Shown here: one piece after another, positions 26,091 through 35,883 of the stretch
Numbering within the stretch: the first letter of the stretch is position 1
How the letters are laid out: each line of letters opens with the position of its first letter
Source of the DNA: Paracoccaceae bacterium
GTDB taxonomy: Bacteria > Pseudomonadota > Alphaproteobacteria > Rhodobacterales > Rhodobacteraceae
NCBI GenBank assembly: GCA_024642725.1
Contig: JAHEAO010000020.1
Location: forward strand, 1 to 48,735
Length of the DNA: 48,735 nucleotides
Direction: 5' to 3'
Made by a program: the position numbers and the translations under genes
Notes under the pieces: generated by a model
What the model was told of the DNA's origin: nothing
The model's database searches: none
Seen by the model: the letters and a program-made list of their open reading frames with translations, nothing else

Positions 26091-27020
26091 ATGAGCACCA
26101 AGAAAAGCACTGCATTCGAACATCTCGATGCCCGCGCCGCCGCGACCGGCGGGCGCGATCCGCATGACAGGATCTCGTTGCGCGATTATGTTGTCGAGGT
26201 CGAGATTGGCGCATTCCAGTCGGAGCGCGGCAAGACCCAACGGGTCCGGTTCAGCGTTGTGGTCGAAGTGCAGCCGACGGCAACGCCGGTCAATGATGAT
26301 GTCGACCGGATCTTGTCCTATGACACGATCACACAGGCCATTCACCACGAACTCGCGGCCGAGCGTTTGAATCTGCTTGAAACGCTTGCTGAACGGATCG
26401 CCCAAAGCATCCTTGCAGAGCCGCAGGCCGAGCGCGTTTTCCTGCGGATCGAGAAGCTCGACAGGGGGCCCGGTGCGCTGGGCGTTGAGATCGTCCGGAC
26501 CAAGGGCCGGGCGTCGCAGGTTCCCGGGGATGCAGAGCAGGACGCGCCGCATCCTTGCGTGGTGTTCCTGTCCAATGAGGCAATCCTTTCCCCCAATCTG
26601 ACGCAGTGGCTTGACGAATTGCAGGCCACCGGTTTGCCGGTGGTCCTGTGTGTCGGACAAGCAGATTGCCCCGCTCCTGTCGCCTCGGCAGCCGCGGCGC
26701 AGCGCCGGATCGACCTGCTGGCAATCGACCAGAACGCCTGGGTTCTGGCGTCGCGTGACGGGCGCTGCAGTGTCATGGGCAGCCGGACCGAACTCGATTG
26801 GGCCCTGCGCAATGGGCAGATGTCGGTCTGGGCGCCGTCGAAGATGGTGCTCGACGCGGTCGACGGGCCTTCGGGCAGCGCGCAGGATCCGACGGCCCTG
26901 ATCGGCTGGCTGGCGGATCATATGCAGGCCGGAACGCTCATTTCCATCGGTGCTGCGCCGCCTGCGGGCCTGAAAATCCCGGTCAAGAGCCTGCCGGTCG
27001 GGGCTACGGCGCTCTTCTGA
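26091..27020 (+). CDS. folB: Dihydroneopterin aldolase FolB fused to a degenerate amino-acid-kinase-like domain
   Basis: Residues about 25-135 are FolB: DRISLRDYVVEVEIGAFQSE, VNDDVDRILSYDTITQAI, LNLLETLAERIAQSIL and VFLRIEKLDRGPGA. FolB makes 6-hydroxymethyldihydropterin in folate synthesis. The remaining 170 residues are extra; normal FolB is about 120 residues. This part contains AAAAQRRIDLLAIDQNAWVLA and NGQMSVWAPSKMVLDA followed by DPTALIGWLADHM. That pattern resembles amino-acid-kinase-fold proteins of the MfnE/uridylate-kinase type, but the nucleotide-binding glycines are missing. The fold assignment is inference. folP begins 38 bases later and glmM overlaps folP. Confidence 0.85.
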   Translation: MSTKKSTAFEHLDARAAATGGRDPHDRISLRDYVVEVEIGAFQSERGKTQRVRFSVVVEVQPTATPVNDDVDRILSYDTITQAIHHELAAERLNLLETLAERIAQSILAEPQAERVFLRIEKLDRGPGALGVEIVRTKGRASQVPGDAEQDAPHPCVVFLSNEAILSPNLTQWLDELQATGLPVVLCVGQADCPAPVASAAAAQRRIDLLAIDQNAWVLASRDGRCSVMGSRTELDWALRNGQMSVWAPSKMVLDAVDGPSGSAQDPTALIGWLADHMQAGTLISIGAAPPAGLKIPVKSLPVGATALF

Positions 27021-27058
27021 CCCTTGCCAAGTTTGTGCCAATCGCCGATAGCCATAAC

Positions 27059-28075
27059 ATGACCGCCTATTACCGACCCCTTGTCCAAACGGATCACGCC
27101 GCGCCCGCCGGGGCCAGACGGATCGCTGGCGGCTGGACATGGTTTACCCATGCGGAGCGCATCGAGCGGGGCAGGGAGCCGACCATCCTGGCCGCAGACG
27201 ACGTCCCGGCGGCTGCTCTGGACCGGATCATCGCACCGCGCGCGCCGCTTGCGGGCATGTCGCTCGGTCAACCCCGCCTGATGGGGATACTGAACGTCAC
27301 GCCCGACAGCTTTTCCGACGGCGGCCAGTTTGCGACCCCCGATCTTGCGCATGGCCAAGCCGTCAGGATGGCCGCGACCGGCGCGGACATCATTGATATC
27401 GGCGGGGAATCGACGCGCCCCGGTGCCGAGGTGGTTCCCGTTGCGCAAGAGATCGCACGGACGGAACCCGTGATCGCAGCACTGAGGGGCGAAACCCACC
27501 TGCCGATCTCGATCGACACGCGCAAGACGGATGTTGCCTTCGCCGCTCTCAAGGCCGGGGCGACGATGATAAACGATGTCTCCGCGCTGACATACGATCC
27601 GGCGCTGATGCGGCTTGCTGCAGAAACAGGGGTGCCCGTCTGCCTCATGCATGCTCAGGGTGACCCCAAGACAATGCAGAAGGCGCCCAGTTACGATGAT
27701 GTCCTTCTGGACGTCTACGACTACCTGTCGGGGCGCATCGAAACTGCCGTCGCGGCGGGAATCGCCCGCAGCGCGATTGTCATTGACCCCGGCATCGGCT
27801 TTGGCAAGACAACCGACCACAACCTGTCGCTCTTGCGCAAGATCAGCCTGTTCCATTCGCTTGGCTGCGCGATCCTGCTTGGCGCCTCGCGCAAGCGTTT
27901 CATCGGCGCGCTGGCGGATGCGCCGGACGCCAACCGGCGCGCGCCGGGCTCGATCGCCGTGATGCTTGCGGCTGTGGCGCAGGGTGTTCAGATCCACCGT
28001 GTTCATGATATCGATGAGAACCGGCAGGCCCTGACCTTGTGGCAGGCCGCAACAGGGATGAGGCGCGAGACATGA
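27059..28075 (+). CDS. folP: Dihydropteroate synthase
   Basis: The 338-residue enzyme joins 6-hydroxymethyldihydropterin diphosphate and p-aminobenzoate. The core from about residue 75 shows [69 protein letters not shown] and [11 protein letters not shown]. An N-terminal stretch of about 70 residues precedes the TIM barrel and is not part of the usual ~280-residue enzyme. The ATG at 27059 was chosen because upstream codons overlap folB; its ribosome-binding site is weak, which suggests coupling to folB. The stop overlaps the glmM start (ATGA). Confidence 0.96.
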   Translation: MTAYYRPLVQTDHAAPAGARRIAGGWTWFTHAERIERGREPTILAADDVPAAALDRIIAPRAPLAGMSLGQPRLMGILNVTPDSFSDGGQFATPDLAHGQAVRMAATGADIIDIGGESTRPGAEVVPVAQEIARTEPVIAALRGETHLPISIDTRKTDVAFAALKAGATMINDVSALTYDPALMRLAAETGVPVCLMHAQGDPKTMQKAPSYDDVLLDVYDYLSGRIETAVAAGIARSAIVIDPGIGFGKTTDHNLSLLRKISLFHSLGCAILLGASRKRFIGALADAPDANRRAPGSIAVMLAAVAQGVQIHRVHDIDENRQALTLWQAATGMRRET

Positions 28076-29418
28076 CCGATAAGCTGTTTGGCACCGATGG
28101 TGTAAGGGGAACAGCCAACGCGCATCCGATGACTGCGGAAATGGCGCTGCGCCTCGGGGCGGCGGCAGGGCGGTACTTCCGGCAGGCAAACGACCGCGAA
28201 CACAGGGTTGTCATCGGCAAGGACACCCGGCTGTCCGGCTACATGTTCGAAAATGCTCTGACGGCCGGCTTCACCTCGACCGGGATGCATGTGTTCCTGC
28301 TTGGGCCGGTGCCAACCCCGGCCGTGGGAATGTTGACGACATCGATGCGTGCCGATGTGGGCGTCATGATCTCGGCAAGTCACAACCCCCACCATGACAA
28401 TGGCATCAAGTTCTTCGGTCCCGACGGGTTCAAGCTGTCAGATGAGGCAGAGGCCGAGATTGAACGCCTTGTCCATGAAGGCGTGGAGCCGACCACAGCG
28501 GCCAGCATTGGCCGGGCCAAGCGGATCGACGATGGCCGCTACCGCTATATCGAGCGGGTCAAGTCGAGCTTTCCGCATGGCCAGCGGCTGGATGGGCTGA
28601 AGGTCGTCGTGGATTGCGCCAATGGCGCGGCCTACAAGACCGCGCCCGAGGTCTTGTGGGAACTGGGTGCGGACGTGATACCGATCGGCGTGTCGCCAAA
28701 CGGCTATAATATCAATGATAAATGTGGATCGACCAACACGCAGCTCGCAGCGGAAACGGTCGTCGCACATGGCGCGCACGTCGGAATCTGCCTCGACGGG
28801 GATGCGGACCGCGTCATGATCATCGATGAAAAGGGGCAGGTTGCCGATGGCGACCAGATCATGGCGCTCTTGGCCGGGCGTTGGGCCGGAAAGGACCAGT
28901 TGCGGGGCGGTGCTCTGGTTGCCACAGTGATGTCGAACCTCGGACTCGAGCGGCATTTGTCGGGTCTGGGTTTGCGCCTGGAACGCACCGCTGTCGGAGA
29001 CCGCTACGTGGTCGAGCGGATGCGCGAAGGCGGGTTCAACCTCGGCGGCGAACAATCCGGCCATATCGTCATGACGGATTTTTCCACCACCGGTGATGGC
29101 CTGCTTGCAGGGCTGCACTTCCTTGCCGCCATGGTCGAAACCGGCCAGCCGGCCTCGACGCTGACCCGGAATTTCGAAACCGTGCCGCAGCTTCTGAAGA
29201 ATGTGCGCTACCGCGCAGGCCAGGATCCGCTGGGCAACACGGCCGTCGCCGCCGCCATCAGCGATGCAGAAATCCGGCTGGCGGGGTCAGGGCGGCTCTT
29301 GATCCGCAAGTCGGGCACCGAACCGCTGATCCGCGTGATGGCTGAATGCGAAGACGAAGCCGCGCTGCGGGCTGCCGTCGATCAGATCGTGGATGCCGTG
29401 GAACTGGCGATCCGCTAA
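28072..29418 (+). CDS. glmM: Phosphoglucosamine mutase
   Basis: The 448-residue enzyme converts glucosamine-6-phosphate to glucosamine-1-phosphate on the way to UDP-GlcNAc for peptidoglycan and LPS. Visible motifs are [13 protein letters not shown], the phosphoserine loop [17 protein letters not shown] with Ser103, the Mg loop [19 protein letters not shown] and the phosphate-binding [13 protein letters not shown]. Length and order match GlmM. The start overlaps the folP stop by four bases, so the folB-folP-glmM order gives one operon linking folate and cell-wall precursors; folP-glmM linkage is common in bacteria. Confidence 0.98.
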   Translation: MTDKLFGTDGVRGTANAHPMTAEMALRLGAAAGRYFRQANDREHRVVIGKDTRLSGYMFENALTAGFTSTGMHVFLLGPVPTPAVGMLTTSMRADVGVMISASHNPHHDNGIKFFGPDGFKLSDEAEAEIERLVHEGVEPTTAASIGRAKRIDDGRYRYIERVKSSFPHGQRLDGLKVVVDCANGAAYKTAPEVLWELGADVIPIGVSPNGYNINDKCGSTNTQLAAETVVAHGAHVGICLDGDADRVMIIDEKGQVADGDQIMALLAGRWAGKDQLRGGALVATVMSNLGLERHLSGLGLRLERTAVGDRYVVERMREGGFNLGGEQSGHIVMTDFSTTGDGLLAGLHFLAAMVETGQPASTLTRNFETVPQLLKNVRYRAGQDPLGNTAVAAAISDAEIRLAGSGRLLIRKSGTEPLIRVMAECEDEAALRAAVDQIVDAVELAIR

Positions 29419-29508
29419 GGGTCTCCGCCATTGGATGTTGGAAAAGTAGTATTTTTGGCGCGTCCTATAGCGTTTTCGCGCTAAGAAGGTTGTAAATAAA
29501 CAAATCTG

Positions 29509-30411
29509 TTAACCAGAAAAAAGGCGCTTCATCGCGCCATATTGGCTGATCACAAGACCTGCAAGGATCAGGATCAGCGCCAGATAGAACCGAAAAGGCA
29601 GGTCCTCCCCGAGGACCGAAGCGCCAAAAACCATCGCCCAGACCGGCACCTGATAGTTGACCAGTGAAAGAAAAACCGGCCCTGCGCTTTGGATGGTCGA
29701 AACGCGCAGCAGGGTTGCCAGTGCGGTCGGCACGAGCCCCAGAAAGACGATCGCGATCCCGGACGTGCCGGTTTGCCACTCAGGAACGCCTTCGATGACC
29801 AGCATCATTGGGATGAGCACGACTGATCCCACGCACAGGGCCAACGCGCTAAGTGCAATGGGGTCGATAGACGGACAGCGGCGGGTGGTGATCGAAGAAA
29901 CCGAATAGGACAGAACCGCGCCAAGGCAGGCCAGCCTTGCCCAAAGTTCCAAGGAGTTTTGGTTCGTTTGAAAGGCACCGGCACCGATAAGGATCGCAGC
30001 GCCCGCAAAGCCAACAAGAACCCCGATGCTGCGCCGCAATGTCATCGGCTCGTGGGCAAAGAAATGCGCCAAGGGAAACAGAACCAAAGGCATGGCGGCC
30101 ATGGAAAGCCCTGCAAAAGCCGAAGGGACGTATTGCTGCCCCCAAGACAAGAGAAAAAAGGGCAGCGCCGTCGACAAGACGCCGATCGGGACAATGTAGG
30201 GCCAGTACCTGCGGTCGCCGAAAGGCAGCGTCCGACGCAGGATCAAGGCAAGAAGCACAAGTGCGACTGCCCCCAACGTCGTCCGCGCTGTGGCGACCGT
30301 GAAGGGGCCATACCCTTGCAGGGCAATGCTCACGACCATGAATGTGCCGCCCCAAATGATGCCCAGTGCCGCGATAGAGGCCCAGTTCGCCGGGGTCGGG
30401 TGCGATGTCAT
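29509..30411 (-). CDS. EamA/DMT-family transporter
   Basis: The 300-residue protein has about ten membrane segments in two EamA repeats. Signatures include GIIWGGTFMVVSIAL at the start, SFLLSWGQQYVPSAFAGLS-like text (FFLLSWGQQYVPSAFAGLS) in repeat 1, and LVNYQVPVWAMVFGASVLGE in repeat 2. The substrate is not predictable. It is not closely similar to the EamA protein at 1184-2086. It lies on the strand opposite to glmM and downstream of ilvC, with a terminator hairpin between ilvC and this gene, so it is probably a separate unit. Confidence 0.88.
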   Translation of the reverse strand: MTSHPTPANWASIAALGIIWGGTFMVVSIALQGYGPFTVATARTTLGAVALVLLALILRRTLPFGDRRYWPYIVPIGVLSTALPFFLLSWGQQYVPSAFAGLSMAAMPLVLFPLAHFFAHEPMTLRRSIGVLVGFAGAAILIGAGAFQTNQNSLELWARLACLGAVLSYSVSSITTRRCPSIDPIALSALALCVGSVVLIPMMLVIEGVPEWQTGTSGIAIVFLGLVPTALATLLRVSTIQSAGPVFLSLVNYQVPVWAMVFGASVLGEDLPFRFYLALILILAGLVISQYGAMKRLFSG

Positions 30412-30454
30412 CTGCGGTTGCCCTGGTGCCCGGGAACGCGGGCTGGCTTGGGGT

Positions 30455-30479
30455 GGGAAGGCCCCGCATGGGCCTCCCC
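30455..30479 (-). terminator. Stem-loop downstream of ilvC
   Basis: GGGAAGGCCC (30455-30464) and GGGCCTCCCC (30470-30479) form a ten-pair stem with one G-T wobble around CGCAT. It begins 15 bases after the ilvC stop on the minus strand. No T-run follows on the minus strand, so it may act with Rho or as a 3'-end stabiliser. Confidence 0.6.
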
Positions 30480-30493
30480 GTGATCGCTCAGGA

Positions 30494-31558
<1,065 letters not shown>

Positions 31559-31592
31559 TCAAATCCGACCAAAATCAGAGAGGCAGATGGAC

Positions 31593-31608
31593 ATTATTTT
31601 TCAAATAT
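31593..31608. promoter_or_regulatory. AT-rich imperfect palindrome in ilvC-lrp intergenic region
   Basis: ATTATTTTTCAAATAT has matched ends AT..TT....AA..AT around a centre, the loose symmetry seen in Lrp/AsnC operators. It stands out as AT-rich in a GC-rich genome and lies 43 bases before the first Lrp gene and 77 bases before ilvC. The assignment is inferred. Confidence 0.35.
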
Positions 31609-31650
31609 GTGATGGATTGATTTGCTGTTTTGTCGATTGGCGCAATTTTC

Positions 31651-32106
31651 ATGCTTGACGATATTGACCGGCGGTTGCTTCGCAACCTGCAGAACGACCC
31701 ATCCATCCCGGTGGCCGAACTGGCGGAACGCAGCCGGACAACGGCTGTTACCGCCGCGCGCCGGCTCGAAAAGCTGACGGCGCAGGGCATCCTGAAAGGA
31801 CAGCGCGCGATCGTCGACTGGCAGGCGCTGGGGTATGCCGTCGAAGTTTCGCTGCGCATCACGCTGGACAAGACCAACCCCCGGGCCTTCGATGAATTCC
31901 TCGCCGCCGCCCGCGAAATCCCCGAAGCGACCGAACTGCAGACGTTCCTCGGTCGGGTCGATCTGCGGCTCTCCGTCATCGCGAGGGACATGAAGCACTA
32001 CCAGCAGATCTACCGGACCCGTATCCTCACGCTGCCCCATATCGCGGATATCGAGGCGCTGATGCATGTGGCGACGATCAAGGCCAATGACGCGGTGCCG
32101 ATATGA
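31651..32106 (+). CDS. Lrp/AsnC-family transcriptional regulator
   Basis: The 151-residue protein has an N-terminal helix-turn-helix (LDDIDRRLLRNLQNDPSIPVAELAE, RTTAVTAARRLEKLTAQGIL, written here in parts) and a C-terminal RAM/AsnC ligand domain (LDKTNPRAFDEFLAAAREIP, LQTFLGRVDLRLSVIARD). Such proteins bind amino acids or keto acids and control their metabolism. The ATG at 31651 starts the conserved LDDIDRR. It is divergent from ilvC and overlaps the second Lrp-type gene by ATGA, so the two regulators are translated together and could form heteromers. Confidence 0.94.
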   Translation: MLDDIDRRLLRNLQNDPSIPVAELAERSRTTAVTAARRLEKLTAQGILKGQRAIVDWQALGYAVEVSLRITLDKTNPRAFDEFLAAAREIPEATELQTFLGRVDLRLSVIARDMKHYQQIYRTRILTLPHIADIEALMHVATIKANDAVPI

Positions 32107-32558
32107 TCGCGCTCGACGATACCGATCGGCAGATCCTGCGCCATCTTGCCAGTGATGCAACGACCGGGGCAGGGGAACTGGGCCGGACCCTCGGCCTGTC
32201 GCAGCCTGCAACATGGCGGCGCATCCGCCGGCTGACCGACGCCGGCATCCTCGCCGGCCGCCGGGTCGATCTGGACCTCGAGAAACTGGGCTTCGGCGTC
32301 ACCGTGTTCCTCGGCGTCAAGCTCGCCACCAAGGGCCGTGTCAGCCTCGAGGATTTCGAGCGCGCGGTCTCGGCCATCCCCGAAGTGCAGAGCGTCCAGC
32401 ATGTGCTCGGGCTTTACGACTACCGGCTGCGCGTCATCGCCCGCGATCTGGCCGATTTCGAACGTATCCTGCGCCGCCGGATCATGACTCTGCCCGGCGT
32501 CGGCGATGTTGAAGCCAACGTGCTGCTCAGCGAAGAACGCCTGCCCGGACCGCTCTGA
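32103..32558 (+). CDS. Second Lrp/AsnC-family transcriptional regulator
   Basis: This 151-residue protein has the same length and layout as its upstream neighbour: helix-turn-helix starting LDDTDRQILRHLASDATTG and LSQPATWRRIRRLTDAGIL, then the AsnC domain with IPEVQSVQHVLGLYDYRLRV and LPGVGDVEANVLLSE. The two are clearly paralogous but diverged, so the duplication is old. The start overlaps the stop of the first gene by four bases. The likely partner genes are ilvC or the class V aminotransferase downstream. Confidence 0.94.
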   Translation: MIALDDTDRQILRHLASDATTGAGELGRTLGLSQPATWRRIRRLTDAGILAGRRVDLDLEKLGFGVTVFLGVKLATKGRVSLEDFERAVSAIPEVQSVQHVLGLYDYRLRVIARDLADFERILRRRIMTLPGVGDVEANVLLSEERLPGPL

Positions 32559-32570
32559 CCTTCTTCTGTT

Positions 32571-32606
32571 GGCAAATATCCCGGGGGTGCGGGGGCAGGC
32601 CCCCGC
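32571..32606 (+). terminator. Truncated repeat core with GC hairpin after the Lrp pair
   Basis: GGCAAATATCCCGG starts like the dispersed repeat but then diverges. GCGGGGGC (32589-32596) pairs with GCCCCCGC (32599-32606) around a very tight loop. It follows the second Lrp gene by 12 bases and may act as its terminator; there is no T-run. Confidence 0.45.
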
Positions 32607-32713
32607 CCTTGGGCGGCGGGCCCGGCCCGGCACACCTTCACGCTGCGCCGATTTGCCATTTGCGCCGCCGCGCAGGTTTCGCTACCCAGTGCACGAACCA
32701 GACGGAGTGTCCA

Positions 32714-33850
32714 ATGACTGCCCTCAGACCCGATATCGATCCCGACGGACTGCTTGAATTCTCGGTCGTTTTCACCGACCGCTCGCTCAATCACATGAGC
32801 GCGGCCTACCAGAAGGTCATGCGTGACATCCATGCCATGCTCTGTGAGGTCTACAATGCCGAGACCGCGGTTATCGTTCCGGGGGGCGGAACCTACGGGA
32901 TGGAAGCTGTCGCGCGACAGTTCGCCACCGGCAAGAAGGCCCTGGTGATCCGCAATGGCTGGTTCTCCTATCGCTGGTCCCAGATTTTCGAAGCAGGGCG
33001 GATTGTGAACGAAGAGATCGTCCTGAAGGCGCGCCGGGCCGGCAATGCCATCGACGCGCCGTTCGCGCCGGCGCCGATCGAAGAGGTCGTGTCCCGGATC
33101 CGCGAGGCGCAGCCGGATGTGGTTTTCGCGCCGCATGTGGAAACCTCCTCGGGCATGATCCTGCCCGATGATTACCTCCGCGCCATCTCGGATGCGGTGC
33201 ATGAAACCGGCGGGCTCTTCGTGCTCGATTGCATCGCCTCGGGCTGTGCCTGGGTCGATATGAAGAAGACCGGCGTCGATGTGCTGATCTCGGCACCGCA
33301 AAAAGGCTGGTCGGCGCAGCCCTCGGCGGGGCTGGTGATGCTCAGCGAAGCGGCGCTGGCCAAGGCCAAGGCCACGACCTCGACCAGTTTCGCGATCGAT
33401 CTGGGCAAATGGCTCTCGATCATGGAAGCCTATACAGCCGGCGGTCACGCCTATCACGCCACCATGCCCACCGATGCCTTGCGCGCTTTTCGGGACACGA
33501 TGGATGAAACCAGGGCCTATGGCTTCGAAAAGCTCCGCGACGCGCAATGGGAACAGGGAAACCGTGTGCGCGCCATGCTTGCCAAACATGGCATCAAATC
33601 GGTTGCAGCCGACGGTTTCGGGGCTCCCGGAGTCGTTGTCTGCTACACGTCGGATCCCGACGTTCAGACCGGCAGGAAATTTGCCGCGCTCGGCCTGCAG
33701 ATCGCCGCAGGCGTTCCGCTGCAATGCGACGAAGGCCCGGATTTCCGTAGCTTCCGTCTGGGGCTCTTCGGTCTCGACAAGCTTTATGATGTCGATGCCA
33801 GTGTTGCCCGGCTCGAAGCGGCGATCGACAAGGTCTTTGGCGCGGTCTGA
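32714..33850 (+). CDS. Class V aminotransferase (alanine/serine-glyoxylate aminotransferase-like)
   Basis: The 378-residue protein belongs to the class V PLP aminotransferases. It shows IVPGGGTYGMEAVARQF, FAPHVETSSGMILPD, FVLDCIASGCAWVDM (the PLP-binding Asp region) and ISAPQKGWSAQPSAGLVML with the PLP lysine K197. Relatives transaminate alanine, serine or aspartate with glyoxylate or pyruvate. The rest of a glyoxylate pathway is not nearby, so the exact amino donor is unknown. The start at 32714 begins MTALRPDIDPDGLLEFSVVF; upstream open frame is intergenic. Two Lrp-type regulators precede it on the same strand. Confidence 0.88.
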   Translation: MTALRPDIDPDGLLEFSVVFTDRSLNHMSAAYQKVMRDIHAMLCEVYNAETAVIVPGGGTYGMEAVARQFATGKKALVIRNGWFSYRWSQIFEAGRIVNEEIVLKARRAGNAIDAPFAPAPIEEVVSRIREAQPDVVFAPHVETSSGMILPDDYLRAISDAVHETGGLFVLDCIASGCAWVDMKKTGVDVLISAPQKGWSAQPSAGLVMLSEAALAKAKATTSTSFAIDLGKWLSIMEAYTAGGHAYHATMPTDALRAFRDTMDETRAYGFEKLRDAQWEQGNRVRAMLAKHGIKSVAADGFGAPGVVVCYTSDPDVQTGRKFAALGLQIAAGVPLQCDEGPDFRSFRLGLFGLDKLYDVDASVARLEAAIDKVFGAV

Positions 33851-33888
33851 TCGCCGGCGGCGGGGCATCGGCCCTGTGCCCGGACCGA

Positions 33889-35088
33889 TCAGACCGGACC
33901 CATTCCGGCCCGCATGATGCCCCTGCGCAGCGGTGCGAAATCATGGACCGCCTTGAGCCCGGCCAGCCGCAGCGTCTGCAGCCCGATATCGCCCGACCGG
34001 GTGATCCGGTTGAACAGGTCGATGGCCCGGGCGCGGCGCGCGATGTCGCCATGGCGGGCGCGGGCATAGGCGGTCAGCATCGCCGGATCTCCCAAGGCGC
34101 CGGGATGGGCGCGCGCCGCCTCGACCAGCGCCGCGATATCGTTCAGCGATGTATTGAGCCCTTGGGCTCCGATCGGGGGCAGCACATGGGCGGCCTCTGC
34201 GACAAGGGCCGTGCGTTCCGCGGTCAGCCGCTCCGCGCGTTGCGTGATGATCGGAAAGATACCCCGGCGGCTGGCAAGCTCCATCGAGCCAAACAAATGA
34301 CCCGACCGATTTGTCATTTCGTCGTTGAAATCGGCGCTCGGCATGTCCAGCAGCGCGTCGGACCGGGGGCCCGCATTCATCCAGACTATCGCCGAGGCCG
34401 GGGACCCACCGATATCAGCCAACGGAACCATCGTGAACGGTCCGCCAACCTGGTAGATCTCGGTCGAGATATTGTTGTGCGGCTCGGCGTGGGTGGCGGT
34501 GAAGGCCAGTGATTTCTGCCCGTAGCGGGTTGTGCGCGCGGCAATCCCGGCTGCGTCACGAACGGCCGATCCGCGCCCGTCCGCGCCAACCACCAGCCGG
34601 GTCCTGATCGTGCTGCCGTCGCTCAGCGTCACAAGCGCGCCGGTCGTGCGGGTCAGCATGCCCCGGAATCCGGTGCCAAAGCGCAGATCGATCCCGGTAT
34701 GGCGTTTCAGGAACGCCAGGATTTCGCGTCGCACCAGCCAGTTCAGGAAGTTCCAGCCAAAGGGCGCGTCTCCCAGTTCGTCCGAGTTGAACAGCCGCTC
34801 GCCCCGCAACTCCGGCGGGTCTCCGGCCATGTCCACGATCCGCAGCGCATCAAGCGGCACCGCGAAAGGCGTCAGCCGGTCCCAAAGACCGATCTCGGCG
34901 AAAAGCGCCTGTGCGGGTCGCAGGTAGGCGGTTGACCGCAGGTCGGCGGCGGCGTTTGTGCCATCGGTGACAGGCGGGGCAGGATCGACCAGCACGACCG
35001 AATAACCCGCATGTCCAAGCGCTGCCGCAGCAACAAGCCCGGCGATGCCGCCGCCGGAAATCAGGATATCGCAGCTCTCATCCGTCAT
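33889..35088 (-). CDS. UbiH/UbiF/Coq6-family FAD-dependent hydroxylase
   Basis: The 399-residue flavoprotein has the FAD-binding ILISGGGIAGLVAAAALGHAG at its N terminus, LVVGADGRGSAVRDAAG (the DG motif), and VAEAAHVLPPIGAQGLNTSL, the second FAD motif in the form seen in ubiquinone hydroxylases. In most flavin monooxygenases this reads GDAAH; here it is AEAAH. The protein probably hydroxylates the aromatic ring of a ubiquinone precursor, but which position cannot be decided by eye. The start overlaps the stop of the HAD phosphatase gene by ATGA, making a two-gene operon. Confidence 0.88.
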   Translation of the reverse strand: MTDESCDILISGGGIAGLVAAAALGHAGYSVVLVDPAPPVTDGTNAAADLRSTAYLRPAQALFAEIGLWDRLTPFAVPLDALRIVDMAGDPPELRGERLFNSDELGDAPFGWNFLNWLVRREILAFLKRHTGIDLRFGTGFRGMLTRTTGALVTLSDGSTIRTRLVVGADGRGSAVRDAAGIAARTTRYGQKSLAFTATHAEPHNNISTEIYQVGGPFTMVPLADIGGSPASAIVWMNAGPRSDALLDMPSADFNDEMTNRSGHLFGSMELASRRGIFPIITQRAERLTAERTALVAEAAHVLPPIGAQGLNTSLNDIAALVEAARAHPGALGDPAMLTAYARARHGDIARRARAIDLFNRITRSGDIGLQTLRLAGLKAVHDFAPLRRGIMRAGMGPV

Positions 35089-35750
35089 TGCCGGGCCTTC
35101 GTCGCCGGATGCAGACCCGACAGGAAATGCGTCAGGTCATCGGTATGGTGATGGATATGGGCCGCAGGGCTGGCAAGCGGCGCCACATGCACGGTGCGCA
35201 TTCCCATTTCATGGGGTGCTGCAAGGTTTCGCGGATCGTCCTCGAACATCGCTGCGGCGTTCGCATCGATCCCGTCGGTCGCGAAAATGGTCTCGAAGGC
35301 CGCGCGTTCAGGCTTGGGTCGGAATCCGGCATGCTCGACGCCGTAGACCGCATCGAAAATGCCTTCCAGCCCGCGCGCTGCCAGCACCCTTTCGGCATAG
35401 GGGGCGGACCCGTTGGTGTAGACAATCCTGCGGCCGGGCAGGGCGCGGATACGCGACGCCAGTTCGCGGTCAGCCACAAGGTGCGACATGTCGATCTCGT
35501 GGACATGGGTCAGGTAGGGGCCGGGATCGACGCCATGTTCAGACATCAGCCCCGCCAGCGTCGTGCCATAGGTTGCCCAGTAATGCCGCCGCAGCCGGTC
35601 GGCTTCATCCCGTGCGACGCCCAAAGCCTCCATCACCCAGTCCGTCATCCGGATCTCGATCTGATCGAACAGCCGGGCGGACGGCGGATAAAGCGTATTG
35701 TCCAGGTCGAAAACCCAGGCTCGGACATGATTGAATGCGGCGGCTACCAT
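35085..35750 (-). CDS. HAD-superfamily pyrimidine 5'-nucleotidase-like phosphatase
   Basis: The 221-residue protein has the HAD motifs VFDLDNTLYP (motif I, catalytic Asp pair), VYTNGSAPYAERVL (motif II Thr), GFRPKPERAAFE (motif III Lys) and MFEDDPRNLAAPHEMGM (motif IV). The YP after motif I and the YWATYGTTLAGLM cap region match the pyrimidine 5'-nucleotidase (SDT1/PHM8-like) group, which removes phosphate from UMP/CMP or similar. The start at 35750 was chosen because the open frame upstream lacks family features. It is translationally coupled to the UbiH-like gene. Confidence 0.92.
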   Translation of the reverse strand: MVAAAFNHVRAWVFDLDNTLYPPSARLFDQIEIRMTDWVMEALGVARDEADRLRRHYWATYGTTLAGLMSEHGVDPGPYLTHVHEIDMSHLVADRELASRIRALPGRRIVYTNGSAPYAERVLAARGLEGIFDAVYGVEHAGFRPKPERAAFETIFATDGIDANAAAMFEDDPRNLAAPHEMGMRTVHVAPLASPAAHIHHHTDDLTHFLSGLHPATKARQ

Positions 35751-35883
35751 GGGTCCCAGCCTAACCCCAATTTCTACGGGTTGGAACTGGAGACGGAAAT
35801 GGTGCGGCATTTCGGCCATAACGAAAGCTTGATTGCGGCGCGTTGCCGTGGCTAGGGTTCACCGGCGCCGAAGGGAGATCTGC

